Positions 33,751-45,310 of a stretch of DNA of 64,000 nt are shown here, in pieces. How positions within the stretch are numbered: the stretch's first letter is position 1; each line of letters begins with the position of its first letter. The notes beneath the pieces were generated by a model, which did not search any database, had not been told where the DNA came from, and saw only the letters and a list, made by a program, of their open reading frames with translations. This DNA comes from Triops longicaudatus (taxonomy: Eukaryota; Arthropoda; Branchiopoda; Notostraca; Triopsidae), in the NCBI GenBank assembly GCA_022885665.1, contig JAGQDJ010000148.1, forward strand, positions 62,001 to 126,000, given 5' to 3'. Position numbers and translations under genes: made by a program.

Positions 33751-36700
33751 TGTGAACCTGGATACATTAACTCACATGTGATAAGTTAAGTAAAAGTGGT
33801 GTTTGTTTCTAGTAAAAGCATTAAGGTACACGTAAAAATAAAAAATACTTGGTTAAAAAAGAACTTATTAGTAAGCAATATTTTTCGAAGTTGGGAGAAA
33901 TAATAGAGAAGCACTGGAATCAAGAGGGCAATAAATTTTTTATAAAAGCGAAAAAAATATATTGAGAAAGAATAGATTTTTTGTGGGGTTTTATGTACCG
34001 AGGTTTTGAGCCAGCATTAATTATACAACTGCCAATTAACCAGCGATGATTTGAAGGATATACTTTTGGCCCCCAGTCGTGGAGAAACACGCCCACTCCC
34101 CCTTTCTTTTCTTTTTCTCAACCCTCTCTGGAAAAGATTTGGTAATGAGGCGGCAATTTCCATGCCGCTGTCGTTTATCCTTATCCATCAAAGAAAAGAA
34201 AACTTGTTTTTTCTCTCTCAGAAGGTGGTAGAAAACAAAAAAGAAAAGGCTCCATGTTATTTTGTTTCTTTCGTACCTTTTTGCTCTCGGTAAGCTATCT
34301 TTTGACGGGTCAGTCTGGGCAGATTGCTTTGAACTCCCGCGAGTGATTGAAATCACCCAGCTCAGCCAAACCTTTCTCTTGTTCCACGCTTACAAATGAC
34401 TCATTTATGAATCAAAATTAATCTTTCAGTAAACAAATGTGATTCTTTGGAATTTCGAGGGGTTGTTGAGTTTCACATTAAAGAACTATTTACTGCGATT
34501 TTTGTCATGCAGTAATAAAAATAGCCCATTTCCAATTTCTTTAATTTCTAATGCTTTTAAAGACTTAGTGATTATCAGTTATTTCAATTGTAATTAATAT
34601 TTTCTTAAAAAAGTCCGATTTTCAATTACTTTTTTAGAATTCATTAATTTGCAAGGATTTCTCTGGTTTTAACGATTCTTGGGATTTTTAGTAACGATTC
34701 CAATACAAATTTGAGTAATTTGAGTAATTGTCAGTGATCGCAGTTATTTACTGGTCTCATATTTTCACTGAGTCTTAAAATGCTAACGATCTTGGAGCTT
34801 CTATTAATCTGTGGGAGAATTTTTTTAATGATTTCTAGTTGTAAATTGATTGCGGTGATTTTCAGATATTTTTATTTGTCAAGTTTTAAAAATATTACGT
34901 TTCAGTGGAATAAGTATCTTCAAATCTCCCTTTTCTCCCTTTTTGTAGCTGTCTAGACAGATTCTTCTTGAAGAGTAAATAATAAGGAAGAGCATTTCCC
35001 GAATATGAAACCAAAGTTTCCCTAAATAGGCCCAAAGAGGCTCTGGCTGATTTATTAGGCTATAAAAATGGCATCGTTATTTGACAGTTTGTTGAATCCT
35101 TTTTCGTACGGAATACCACCGAGCTATTGCTTTATATTCCCCCAGCAAAGCTAGTAATTAGCTTGTATCGAAAGTTTGAAGGATTTGTGGACGGCTGAAA
35201 AGTTTTCGAAAGGCGAAAGGCACAGAGAACCACGCTGAAGAACAGCGATAAAGCACGGTTAGATGATTATTGGGTTTAGGCAAGAGAGAGAAGCTTTGTG
35301 GAACGTGATGGTTTGCGTGACGTCTGGACGCATTTTTTGAGACGGGTGGAGCCCCCTCCCCCCGAAAAAGGGCAAGCCTCCCTTCCGCTTTTTGGCCAAA
35401 GAAATCAGAAAGGGGTTTAGTTTTCCAGGGAGAAAACTTTACGAGTCGTCCTAATTACTCTGTGTTTCAGAAAACGTGCTTCTTGGGCTCTAATAGCGCT
35501 TTGACGTGTGAGAAAAGGACCGAAAGGACCTCGCAAGACGAGGAAAAGGTTACAGTTAACCTTTCCTTGAATTTAGTGCCTATTGAGACTTGATTCTGCC
35601 CTTAACGTTAAGTCACTACAAAAACGTTTAAGCAGTTAGGTTAGGGTATCCAATGCCTCGCAGTTCTTTTAACGCATTTAAATAGTTTTCCTGTATTATT
35701 TGCGTTAAAAGAGCGTTGTTTGCGCTTTTGCGGGAACAAAGCATTGTTAAAGTAAATAAAGCAATGTCGAGGAAGCAAAACAAGCATTATGAAAAGTTCA
35801 CCCCCTTTTTTAGGAAAACAAAAGGAAATTCAGGGTAGTATAAATTTTTATACCCCGGGTGATGGGTGTGAATAAGTGTCATTTATGCGTGCATATAGTC
35901 GAAACCGTATTGTTGTTGTGTTTATTGGTGAATAAAGGAAGCCCGAAAGGATTTATTTGAATTTTACGACGGCAGAAAAGCGAATTTTATGATCGTGCGA
36001 TGTGTTGCGCCCACTTTTTCCACTGCAAAATATTATTTTTTTTGTCAGAAAAGGGGAGAAAGCATTAAATTCATTCGAAAATTATTGTTGAGAACCGTGT
36101 GCCATGCTACGCAGTGGCGGAGAAATATGGGAATCTGACAGATGGCGTACGTACTCAGGAAATTTCATTGTTGCCGGAGGTTTTCGGGAGTCGGAGTGGC
36201 GCGAAAATTACTGGTTACCTTCCTTTTCTTGGAGCGTGTAAAGCATTGTTAAGATGGCTAGAGATTGCATAGCCTGGGGCATTTGTTTAGGCGTTTCGTG
36301 GTAGTTCCACCAGTTTTCGGTACACCGTGGATACAGTACAATGGTACGTGCGCAAACTGAGGTTGAATGCCGCCAATGATTGCTAGTCTGATTTCGGGTG
36401 CGAGGTTCTTCATTCGTTGACGTCAAAAGGCACATATTTTTTGGCCACGGTGGGTGTGACGACAGAACACTGAAATGTCGAAAAAAATATAAAAATGTTT
36501 CTTTTTTATATAAATGTGGGCTGTCAACTACCACCATTTTGAGTTAGTATTAGTTTTCCAGCAAGTTCGTGACAATCTTGAAGAGTTGTCATCACGGTGC
36601 AAGGGGAATTTTCCCTTCGTGTCAGATGGGCGTCAAAGAACTCCTATCTAGCCAAGAAACAAACAAAAAATAAACCAAGAGCAGCAAGGAAAAAGGCTTG

Positions 36701-39700
36701 ACGAAACTCCCTTGTTGGTCTACGAGCTAAAAGCAATTTCACCGAGGATCAGTTTAAGTCCGTAAAATTCAAGTCCCATAGTTTTAGTTTTGGCTGTTTT
36801 ATTACGTTACAAAGTTTTGTGCCATATGCGTAAAGAAGGATTGCCTATTTTGTTCTGTCTGTGAGATGACCGTGTACAAATTAAGCACGTGTAAGATCAG
36901 CTCGAATTGGAATGACTCGTTCGATTGGCAGTGAAAACGAAACCTTACTTAAAAGTTTAAGAGATTGTGGTAAAAAATGGTACCAAAAAATCCTCTTACC
37001 ATGCTGTTACCGGTAAATAGAACCTGAGGTCGTGCGAAATAAAAAAGAGGTGTGCCAGGACTTCGCCTGATACCATCAACTCCTTTTATTAAGGCCTTTT
37101 TTGTGATACTGATTTTTTAATGCTTACGTAAGGGGTTGGGTTGCAGGGTTCGTCCAGTTCTGTTGACGCTAATGTGACACGATGTGACTTGTCAACGTCC
37201 GTCCGTCTTGTCAACACCCTCGCCTAACCAGTTTGTCTTGGACTTTTTTCTTTCCAGGAAAAGAAACGAGTTTTTAATATTTTTTTTTTTTATTTTTTGC
37301 TCAATTTTTTATTACTTGATTTGGAGAGTTAAGAGTCGAGGTTAAAGTTTCCTTCCTGTGGGGAAATTTGATTACGCTATAACGTCTCACAATAGAGAGG
37401 GTTGAAAGGGTTGAACGGTTTGGGTTTCATGACAGACATCTTCTGATCGTTGGAGGATTCTAGGAATTTGTCTTTCTTGAACACTATTTGTTCAGTATCC
37501 TTGTCTAGTAACGACGTTTTGTCGTTAAAAATTGGCTGTAATTAAGACATTAAAATTTGAATCTCTCAAGATCTTCAGTCTAGAAAGAGCGGTAAATAAA
37601 CAAAAGAATGTTAGAAGTAACTCATTTGTTGCTTAGAGTCTGGGGGTTGGAAGCGAGTTTCGAGAAAAATGAGCAGAAAGAGAGGTAATCGTCGGAAAGA
37701 ATGAATCATTTTCGAAGGAAGTCATGACAAGTGCTTTGGAAGCTGAAGCTTCTTAATCTTCAGTTATTTAAAAATGTCATGAATTTGAAAAACAGCTTTG
37801 TAGAGTTATTATTATTATTATTATTATTATTATTTTTATTATTTTTACTGTCTGTTTGGTCCTCGTGAGGTTTTTAAGCTCTAACATAAACGAAATAACT
37901 GGGTTTTCTTCCAAGAAGAAGGTGATAAGGCGAATTTAAGTGATTGGAGCGATGCAATGAAAGAGTCTAGCGCAAATCAAGTAGCTTGAAATAAAGGGCG
38001 CTCTTCTTTCAGCTAGAAAGGGCTCTATTTGTGTAATAGCAAGATGACAATAAAAAAGAGTAGGCTGATGTGTATGAAGAGGATCAAAAGGGGTGTGCTG
38101 TCACCAGCAGGTTGGCTGTGTCTATGAGTCGAAGAGAAGAGAAACAAGCAAAGACCACTTGGGGATTAGTATTTGATTCCGAGGCGGAAGAGGCTTTCGG
38201 GGTTTGCCAAAAAGGAAGCTGGCTGGAGAGAGGCCTGTGTGTCATGTGTATATGTGTGTGTGTATGTGTCGTTGCTGGTAGTGTCTTTTGTGCTGAGCGT
38301 GACATGCGGACGTCGCTGCGTGTGACAACATGATGGAGACGCTCTCTTCGCCTTGCAGCGTTCCTCGGCGGGACTTTTGCTCCTGACAGCGCCCATCACC
38401 AGCTTTTAATGAAACACATATCTTGTCTCGCATGGTGTGGCGCTGGGGGAGCTGAGGAGGCTCTCTCTCTCTCTGGCTCTCTCTGGCCCTGACAAACTTT
38501 GAAGCTCCAGCACGAAACAAAAACGAAAACAAAAAGAACTTGTGCTTGACTGTCGCTCTTTTCACTGTCTCTGGGGCTCAGTTTCATACGGGCGAGTTCC
38601 GGCGACTTTTTTATCCCTTTTGTTGGGTCGTCTGTGTGGATTCGGGCCTTTCACTCTCCCCAGAAAGCCAAGTTGCGTTGTCTTGTCATTGGATCCGTCT
38701 CCAAGGATCGGTCAGTTTGCCTTCTTCGCCCTTTTATGTTTTAGGTGGAAGGAGTTCTCCACCTTGGTAACGCTCTTCACGAAATGCCCCTTTGGCCCTT
38801 GCCTTGGCCAGTAATTAGGAAGGAGTCTCGCTTTGTTTAGTCGATGGTGAGGCTTTCAGCAAAAGTTGCAATCCTATTACGTAAATAAATTCATTATCAA
38901 GTAAGCGATGTCCTTTTAGAGTTAGATTTTCGATTGCAGTAGGTAGATCACAGGCAGGAAGCGTGACTTCTGCCGTTTGTGAAGCCGTAAGCATGGCATC
39001 TTTGCCTGGACTCTTCATTGGAGCATATGCTTCCAAAAGCTGTGACCAGCAGAAAACTGGTGACTTTACCTCTGACATGTCAGTCTTCCACGAAGAACGA
39101 CGGACGTTACACTTTCAATACTACACTTGCATGCGTTAGGTGCTGTCTGTCTTTATAACAGGATTACTTTAAGAAGCTTGAATGAGCCTGTGGAGTAGCC
39201 AAAGTAATAGAGATAAAGGAGCTTATTTGAAACATGTTCTACTTTTGGAGCATATTCAATTCGGAATGTGCTTCTTGCCGTGTTGGAGGGTCGGTGTTGG
39301 CGTGCAATAGGTGGAACGCTGTGGAGAAGAAGAAGAACAATTGTGTACAGGATATGAGATTATTTATGGAGGAATAGATGCACGAGAAAAAGGCTCCTGC
39401 CGTGCGTTTTATCGAGTCCGTCTGCTTTGTTGTGCGGTTAAAAGATTGTTCTCTCCTGTTCAGCCATTGAACATTCTTTTTCAAACACTTTTCGTCGTGT
39501 CTTTTTTATATATACATCTCACACCTTTTTTTTCTCTCTTCCGAACTTCTTTACCAGAAGCGTCAAAGGTCTCGGGGATGTGTATTAGAGTGACGGATGA
39601 TTCTCTTGCACCTTGGAAAAACCTTGTTCAGCCCCGAAAAACGTCTAGTTCTATTGGTTGAAACAAAAAAAAAGAAAAAATATGAGAAAGGAGTCCCGGA

Positions 39701-40123
39701 GATCTAGGTGATGTCACAGAATGTGGGTTGAGCGACGTCATCGTAGCACGTTGGGGTGTTTACCTTTAACAATAGCCGGGGTTGTGCGATCTTTTGAAGG
39801 TTAACCCTCCCCCCCCCTTTCCTACGTTTAAGAGAAAAGGGGGTCTATTGTGGGCGAACAAGGAGATAAGAAAGAAGAGACGCATGCCAGCAGCATCATT
39901 ACGCCTTGTAAAGCGGAGTCCCAAACTCGTGTCCGCAGATTAAAGATGTCTCTCAGTGTATGATCGCTTTACAAAAGAAGTTTAGAGTTCACTATTCCTT
40001 TTGTCTTCTTGCAGTTTTGTTTGCAACGAAAGCTGACGGCATAAACAGAGATACAGAACAAGAAACAAGGAATAAACCAAGAGTTTATGACAAAAAGCAA
40101 ATAATCCTTCAAGGCCTTCTGAG
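33751..40123. other. tsh: Intronic DNA, no gene recognised
   Basis: A very AT-rich stretch near 34480-34900, an (ATT)n microsatellite at about 37806-37846, a TG-rich tract near 38246-38270 and a CT run near 38460-38488. A solitary AAATTTCATTGTTG motif lies at 36160-36173. Frames at 36208-36537 and 38242-38565 show no domain. Confidence 0.45.
37806..37846. repeat. (ATT)n microsatellite
   Basis: Roughly a dozen ATT units, the last few interrupted by TTT. Read directly. Confidence 0.9.
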
Positions 40124-40240
40124 CAACAATGCAAGTTCTCCGTAGTACCGTGTGCTTCATCGCCTTACGAGTACGCATTATTCTCGTATACAGTATAATG
40201 TTGGGTAAGCGGCTCCGGCCAAGAGAACTTTCATTGTTAG
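40124..40240. mobile_element. 117-bp TIR mini-element (set A)
   Basis: CAACAATGCAAGTTCTC at 40124-40140 faces GAGAACTTTCATTGTTAG ending at 40240 (inward: CTAACAATGAAAGTTCTC). The arms match at about 15 of 17 bases. There is no coding capacity and no clear target duplication. The size and ends fit a MITE. Confidence 0.6.
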
Positions 40241-43200
40241 CCAGGTAAGAGGACCCACTGTTCTAATTCAGTTCCAGTGACTGCATTTTTAGCACAAGTG
40301 GCGGAGCTGAGAAATAAAAATCAAATCATAAAATTCTTGCCCGACACGCGTTATCGTCACCATGCCAGGTTTTTTCCATTAGGTTGCGAAAACCAGTCCA
40401 GGTGCGCTGTCGGGGGTTCTGTAGTACAGATTGCACTCCTGTATCGTCTGCCCGAGGAAGAGTAGAAGCACATCAAGCTTGAGAACGAGGCGAGTATAAA
40501 GCAAGAGCCAAAGAGAGAGCTCTTGGTCAGATAATTCTGCCAACTAATGATTAATTACAGAGTCCTGGTCCGTTTTTCTTTGTGTAAAAGGGCCAAAGGA
40601 GGTGGTGGAGGGAGACATTCCCTTTCAACCCCCTGTTCTCTCTCTTTCAGATCACATTTGGCTCAAGGTGCATTCATCTAGTTTGTATATGTTAGTCCTA
40701 GTAAGGATTGCAAGAGAAAAAAGGATAAAGAGAAGGAGAAGAGAAATAATAATAGTAAAAAAAAGGGTTGGGCTGGCTGGCCAAGTGTGTAGAGCTCTCT
40801 CCGTGTGCCTAGTCACGAGGGTTGACAGAGCGCATTGGGAGTCATCAATCTCAGGTTGGGAGCGTGAGTCATGAGACTCACCTCAGTCCGGACACTGATG
40901 GATGCCTGTCGCTCCAACAGCTTTCCATCTGCCAGCCTTTGACGCGCCTTCATTTTTCTAGATACTGTACGCTGAATACCCTCCGAGCCCGAATATTACT
41001 ACGACTAACGGCAAACCCAGTACTAGCAAACTGGTAACCCACTCGTGGAATACTTCAAACTTCACTTTTGCGACGTCCCAGAAGAAAACTGTTAAGGACA
41101 CAAAAGTGGCAGCGAAGAAAAAGAAAGAAACGAGCTAATGACAGTAATAAGTTATGGGGCCCGGACAAGTACATACACGGTTCGTCCATAACTTTGCGTG
41201 GTGCCTTCTTGGGCAAAAGTGTGGTAACATTCTTAAGCGAGAAAGGAAAGAAGCAGGTGTTTTGTAGGAAATAAACGCAACTATAAACAAATTCTTGACT
41301 GAGAACTAGGTAGGCAGGCGTAACCTTTGCCCCTGTAATGATCGTGTTCCTCAAGATCTTCATCGCCTTTTCAATTGTCAACTATTCAACCGTGTAGTGC
41401 ATTGGCGTGTATCATTGATTCAGGAAATAACGGCTAATTTGTTTTTGACGAACTCTGCTCTGTATTGCACTCCTTGCGCTGCTTCTTTGACCTTCACAAC
41501 CGGTGTCGCCAACTCGGTCGTACACTACAAACCACACGAGAGTAAAACATGTTTTTTTTTTTAAAAAAAAAAAACTATTTCCTGCAAACTACTAATAGGA
41601 TTAATAGATTCAAAGCAATATCGCAAAACTGCTACCAGTGAAGTTATTTAAATTAGCGCTTCCGAAAATTCAAGCACGTAGAATTGAGAATCGTCAATAC
41701 GGTAAAACGATCGCATTAACGATAAAAATTGAAAATTAATCCTACTGATTTTTTTTAATTAGTTGTTCTTGTTTTTTCCTTTCTTTCTTTCTTATTTTCA
41801 GTTGGCATGGCTTGAACTTAGCTCATTGAAGCCTTTTTTTTATTCTTTTGTATTTGCAACAAGCGTAAGCATTTTGTACACTTTTTAGTATGCAAGTTTC
41901 TTAAGAAATGTGAACTTACGCAGCGACACATAAACAAAGATAAACGTTTTCTCAATTGGCAACATAAGGAACATTCCATTAAAGGTTTTGGGAGCTAATA
42001 TGCATCCTAGGAGCTGAAGTTTCTCTTCTTGTTGTTCTTTCACGAAAAGGGTGAAAGGGTAAAAGGCTCTAAGGATAAAAGGTATCCCATGGTGACTTCT
42101 GTAAGCGTCCAGTCCAATCTTCGTTCGTCTTTTGTGGCAACTAGGCAATAGTTCCTGCTGGCCAATTCCCCACATTTTTTAACCCACGGGAGTAACTTGG
42201 CCATAACTCGAAAGATCTGGAGGTGACAACGCCTCAAATCATGGCCGTTGCTCGGGGCGTTCTTCAAATTTCGACTTCTCGTCGACAACATCACTCAACC
42301 ATCAGAAAACGTTCCGAAACTCCCATGGTCAATCTGCTTGACTCGAGATTACTATCTTTTTCAAAATATAAAATAAATTTAAAAAAATCCGAATTCCCAT
42401 TGGGCTCTTGCGTAAATCTTCGCAACCTTCGCAACTGCTTGACCGATCTTTGTCATTCTGAATTAAAAGATTTATTCAGTACGTTTTTTTAAAAAAGAAA
42501 ATAGAAATCATTTTGTAGTAAAAACTGGAAGTAAAAGTGCATTGTAGTAAATCATACGATATGTTTGCTGTCAAGTTACTTCGAGTGTGTTTGAATTCAA
42601 TATCAATGAGTATCTATTTTGTGAGTTTTAAGTACTTTTACGAGATAATCAAGTAGTAAACGCAAATGTCGAAAGCGAGTGTGAAATTAATTAATGTAGT
42701 TTGACGATAGGTGCAATAGTGAAAAAAGGGGATAGAACAGGGTCAGGGGGCACAATTCACCCTCTTGCTTGGCAAATGCCCGAGAATTTGGCTCAAGTTG
42801 ACCGTTTCTTTTGTAAAAGGCGATTAGGCGTCGGAATATATAGCGATCGTCTACCCTTGAGCTCGCTTTTTACCACAAAGTATGGCCCCAGGCTTTCGGG
42901 GTCCTTCTTATCGGCCGAACTTTTCAGATAATACCCACACCTAAACCGAAACAGCCTTTATTTGCTAGGTAGGACGCCAAAAAGAAATATTTGTCGTCTT
43001 TTTTTCCTTTCATTGTGATCGTTTGGTGTTGGTTCGTTGCTTGTCTTTAATCCCTTCATTACTGGCCACGCTTTCGCTGCGTTGGAACCAGGATTACACG
43101 TGTTATACCCTCATCCACCTCTCACCCTTAGAGGAGCTTTAAGGGTGGAAGAAACGTATCTTGTAGCAATGAAGGCAATTCCAAGCGAAAAGTCAAGATC

Positions 43201-44955
43201 TCTTGTATCTTTCTCTATTGGTGTGTTATTCGGTAAGGTCTAGTGTTTCTTTGGCTCATTAACCGGTTAATAGCGTGCCTGGCTAGTAATGGGCCCACTA
43301 AAGGGGACCAAGGTGAAGATCAAGTGAAGAGGATGACTTTCTTCGTTGCTAATAAAGCGGATAGGGATTTGTGTCCTTCTTCGAAGGTTTTCTCACCGCA
43401 ATGAAGACTTGTACTGTTCGTGGCCAATTCTTTGGAATTGGGTGGATCCTTGCCCGTTGTGGCCCAAGAATAGGGTAATGAAAGACAGAAGAATGGAAGA
43501 GACGCGCGTGGAACCTTTTTTTTTATTTCAAACACCCAGAAACGACAAGAAAAGAAAACAAAAAATAAAAAGGATGATTAATAAAGAATAAGAAAAAGAG
43601 TAAGAGAGATTCGGAGCGTGAGATTGACAGTTGAGGGGAGCAAGGTGAAGACCAGCTATATAGGTGTACTATAAGAAAAATGAAATTAAGAAGAAGATAA
43701 CAAAAAAGAATGGAAAAGTCTGTGTCCATGTCATCTGTACTGGATTTACTTGTTTCGCAAAGTCATGCTCCCGCCAAAAAGGTTTCTAATAAACGTTGGA
43801 TTTTTCTTTTCTATTGACGAAGTATGGTATGGCGAGTTCGACATCTTCCATCTTGGGTTGCATTGTTCTTTTTGCGCCCCCTAAAGTTTTTACTGTCACG
43901 AAAGGTTGATCCATCACTTTTCTTTCGGGAGAGAATCGAAGGATGGTAGGAGAGAGGGTAAGAAAAGAAATAATACGTGTCTCATCATCGCCGTCTTCTG
44001 CAGATCATGCCAGCAAGTACGCCATCGGGGCGAGAAACATGCCAAACCCATCCAAGTCCTCCCCCTCCCTTTTTGCCGAAAAACTGGCTTGCGTTTTAAT
44101 TGCGATACAAATTCGTATTTACGAAATTGTTTCACCTACAGTTTGCGTACGCAACTGAGAGTAAATGCAAATATTCCTCAAATACGTGAAACAAACTTGG
44201 GCTTTATTTTTATGTTCTAGTGTCCAAAGAGGAAAAGGATTAGAAAAAGGATGGAAGGCAACAAAAAGTCGGGTATTAGGCGAATAAGGAAGTTGGCACG
44301 CAAGATAAGAGGGAGACGAAAAAAAATAACAAGTGCAACACGCCCCGTGTACACATTAGTCCAGACGTGACAGGTGGAATGACACGCGAAGGACAGTGAT
44401 GAGTGAACGAGGGAGGTGGAAAAATTTTCCACAACTGTCCGCCTCTTTAGTTTCGTTTTCAGGGAGTCCAGAATGGAAGCCCTTGCCTGTCAAATTCGCC
44501 AACGACCGCAAAAATCTGTCAGGAATAATAAGACAAAATAAACGGGTACGCAGACGATGCTATAACCCTTTTGGCCGCACTTCGTTTTCACGGACATTAG
44601 TTAACGAGTATTATTTTTCTAGTACACCAAGGGAGAGAAATAAACGGGTACAGTGGCCTTGTTATAACCCCATGGGCAGTACCATTTTTTTAAATAAACT
44701 TAAACAAGTTGATTAAACCTGTTCAGCTTTGCTCAGTTTTCGGAGCTCGGTGGACTTTTTTCTTTCTTTTAAGCATTTTATATTAGTTTGAATTTGGTAA
44801 CAGTGACAAGTTGCAAGTGACGTCAAGAATTGGCAATGCGATTCGGGCGTGTAGTTTTTTACAAAGGGAAAGATAGAAAGGAGGAAAGAAAGCGAAAGAA
44901 GTGACGGTGAACGGCTGTAATTAATGGTTATATTTTTTGTGTCTTGTTCTTAAAG
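40241..44955. other. tsh: 3' part of intron 1, no gene recognised
   Basis: Contains a T-run/A-run palindrome near 41551-41573 and A/G-rich patches near 43500-43700. It ends at the exon 2 acceptor. Open frames at 39311-39661 (just outside) and 44396-44716 look like chance. Confidence 0.45.
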
Positions 44956-45169
44956 GGGAAGAAGAAGCTTTGTTAGCATCTGCTCGAGCTGCTGCCGCTG
45001 CTGCTGTGGTGGACGGAGATTCTCGAGACTTGCCCCAAGCTGACGCGTCACCCAGAAGTGCCGACGAAGCTGAAGTGGACCAAGAGTTACCCGAAACGTC
45101 GCCAGTTGCCTCCTTATCGAACCAAGATTCGGCACAGAACAGTCCCCAAGACACTCGACGCCCTCCAAG
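44956..45169 (+). CDS. tsh: Teashirt, coding exon 2
   Basis: A 214-nt exon between acceptor CTTAAAG (AG at 44954-44955) and donor CCAAG|GTAACC at 45170. It completes Trp14 with exon 1, then encodes EEEALLASARAAAAAAVVDG and an acidic, Ser/Pro-rich stretch ending in DTRRPP (residues about 14-84). The poly-Ala tract and acidic low-complexity region are common in Teashirt N-terminal halves. It leaves in phase 2 (AG), and exon 3 begins with T, giving Ser. Without splicing the frame stops at once in TAA inside the donor. Confidence 0.85.
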
Positions 45170-45310
45170 GTAACCGACAAATTTCCTCTCTGTTTCTTAT
45201 TTCCTTTGAAAATTTTTTGTTGGTGCGAAACTCAAGTTTGTTTGCCTCTTATTTTTCTTACTTAAAAAAAAAGAGTAGCTAAGAAAAGCAATTTGTTTTC
45301 TTTAAAACAG
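45170..45310 (+). other. tsh: Intron 2 of teashirt
   Basis: A 141-bp GT-AG intron from GTAACC to TCTTTAAAACAG, phase 2. It has a T-rich 3' half and stops in the tsh frame. Confidence 0.85.

Larger units (their letters stand above)
7458..44955 (+). other. tsh: Giant intron 1 of teashirt (37.5 kb)
   Basis: GT-AG intron, donor GTGAGT at 7458 and acceptor TTGTTCTTAAAG ending at 44955. It carries no convincing nested gene. It contains degenerate GGTTA-rich tracts, a poly-T run with an unresolved base, three copies of a TIR element with 104-bp monomers (11411, 19383, 33493), small CAACAATGAAA elements, a perfect hairpin, microsatellites and a LINE scrap. Such large first introns in developmental regulators usually hold enhancers. 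That role here is an inference. Confidence 0.8.
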
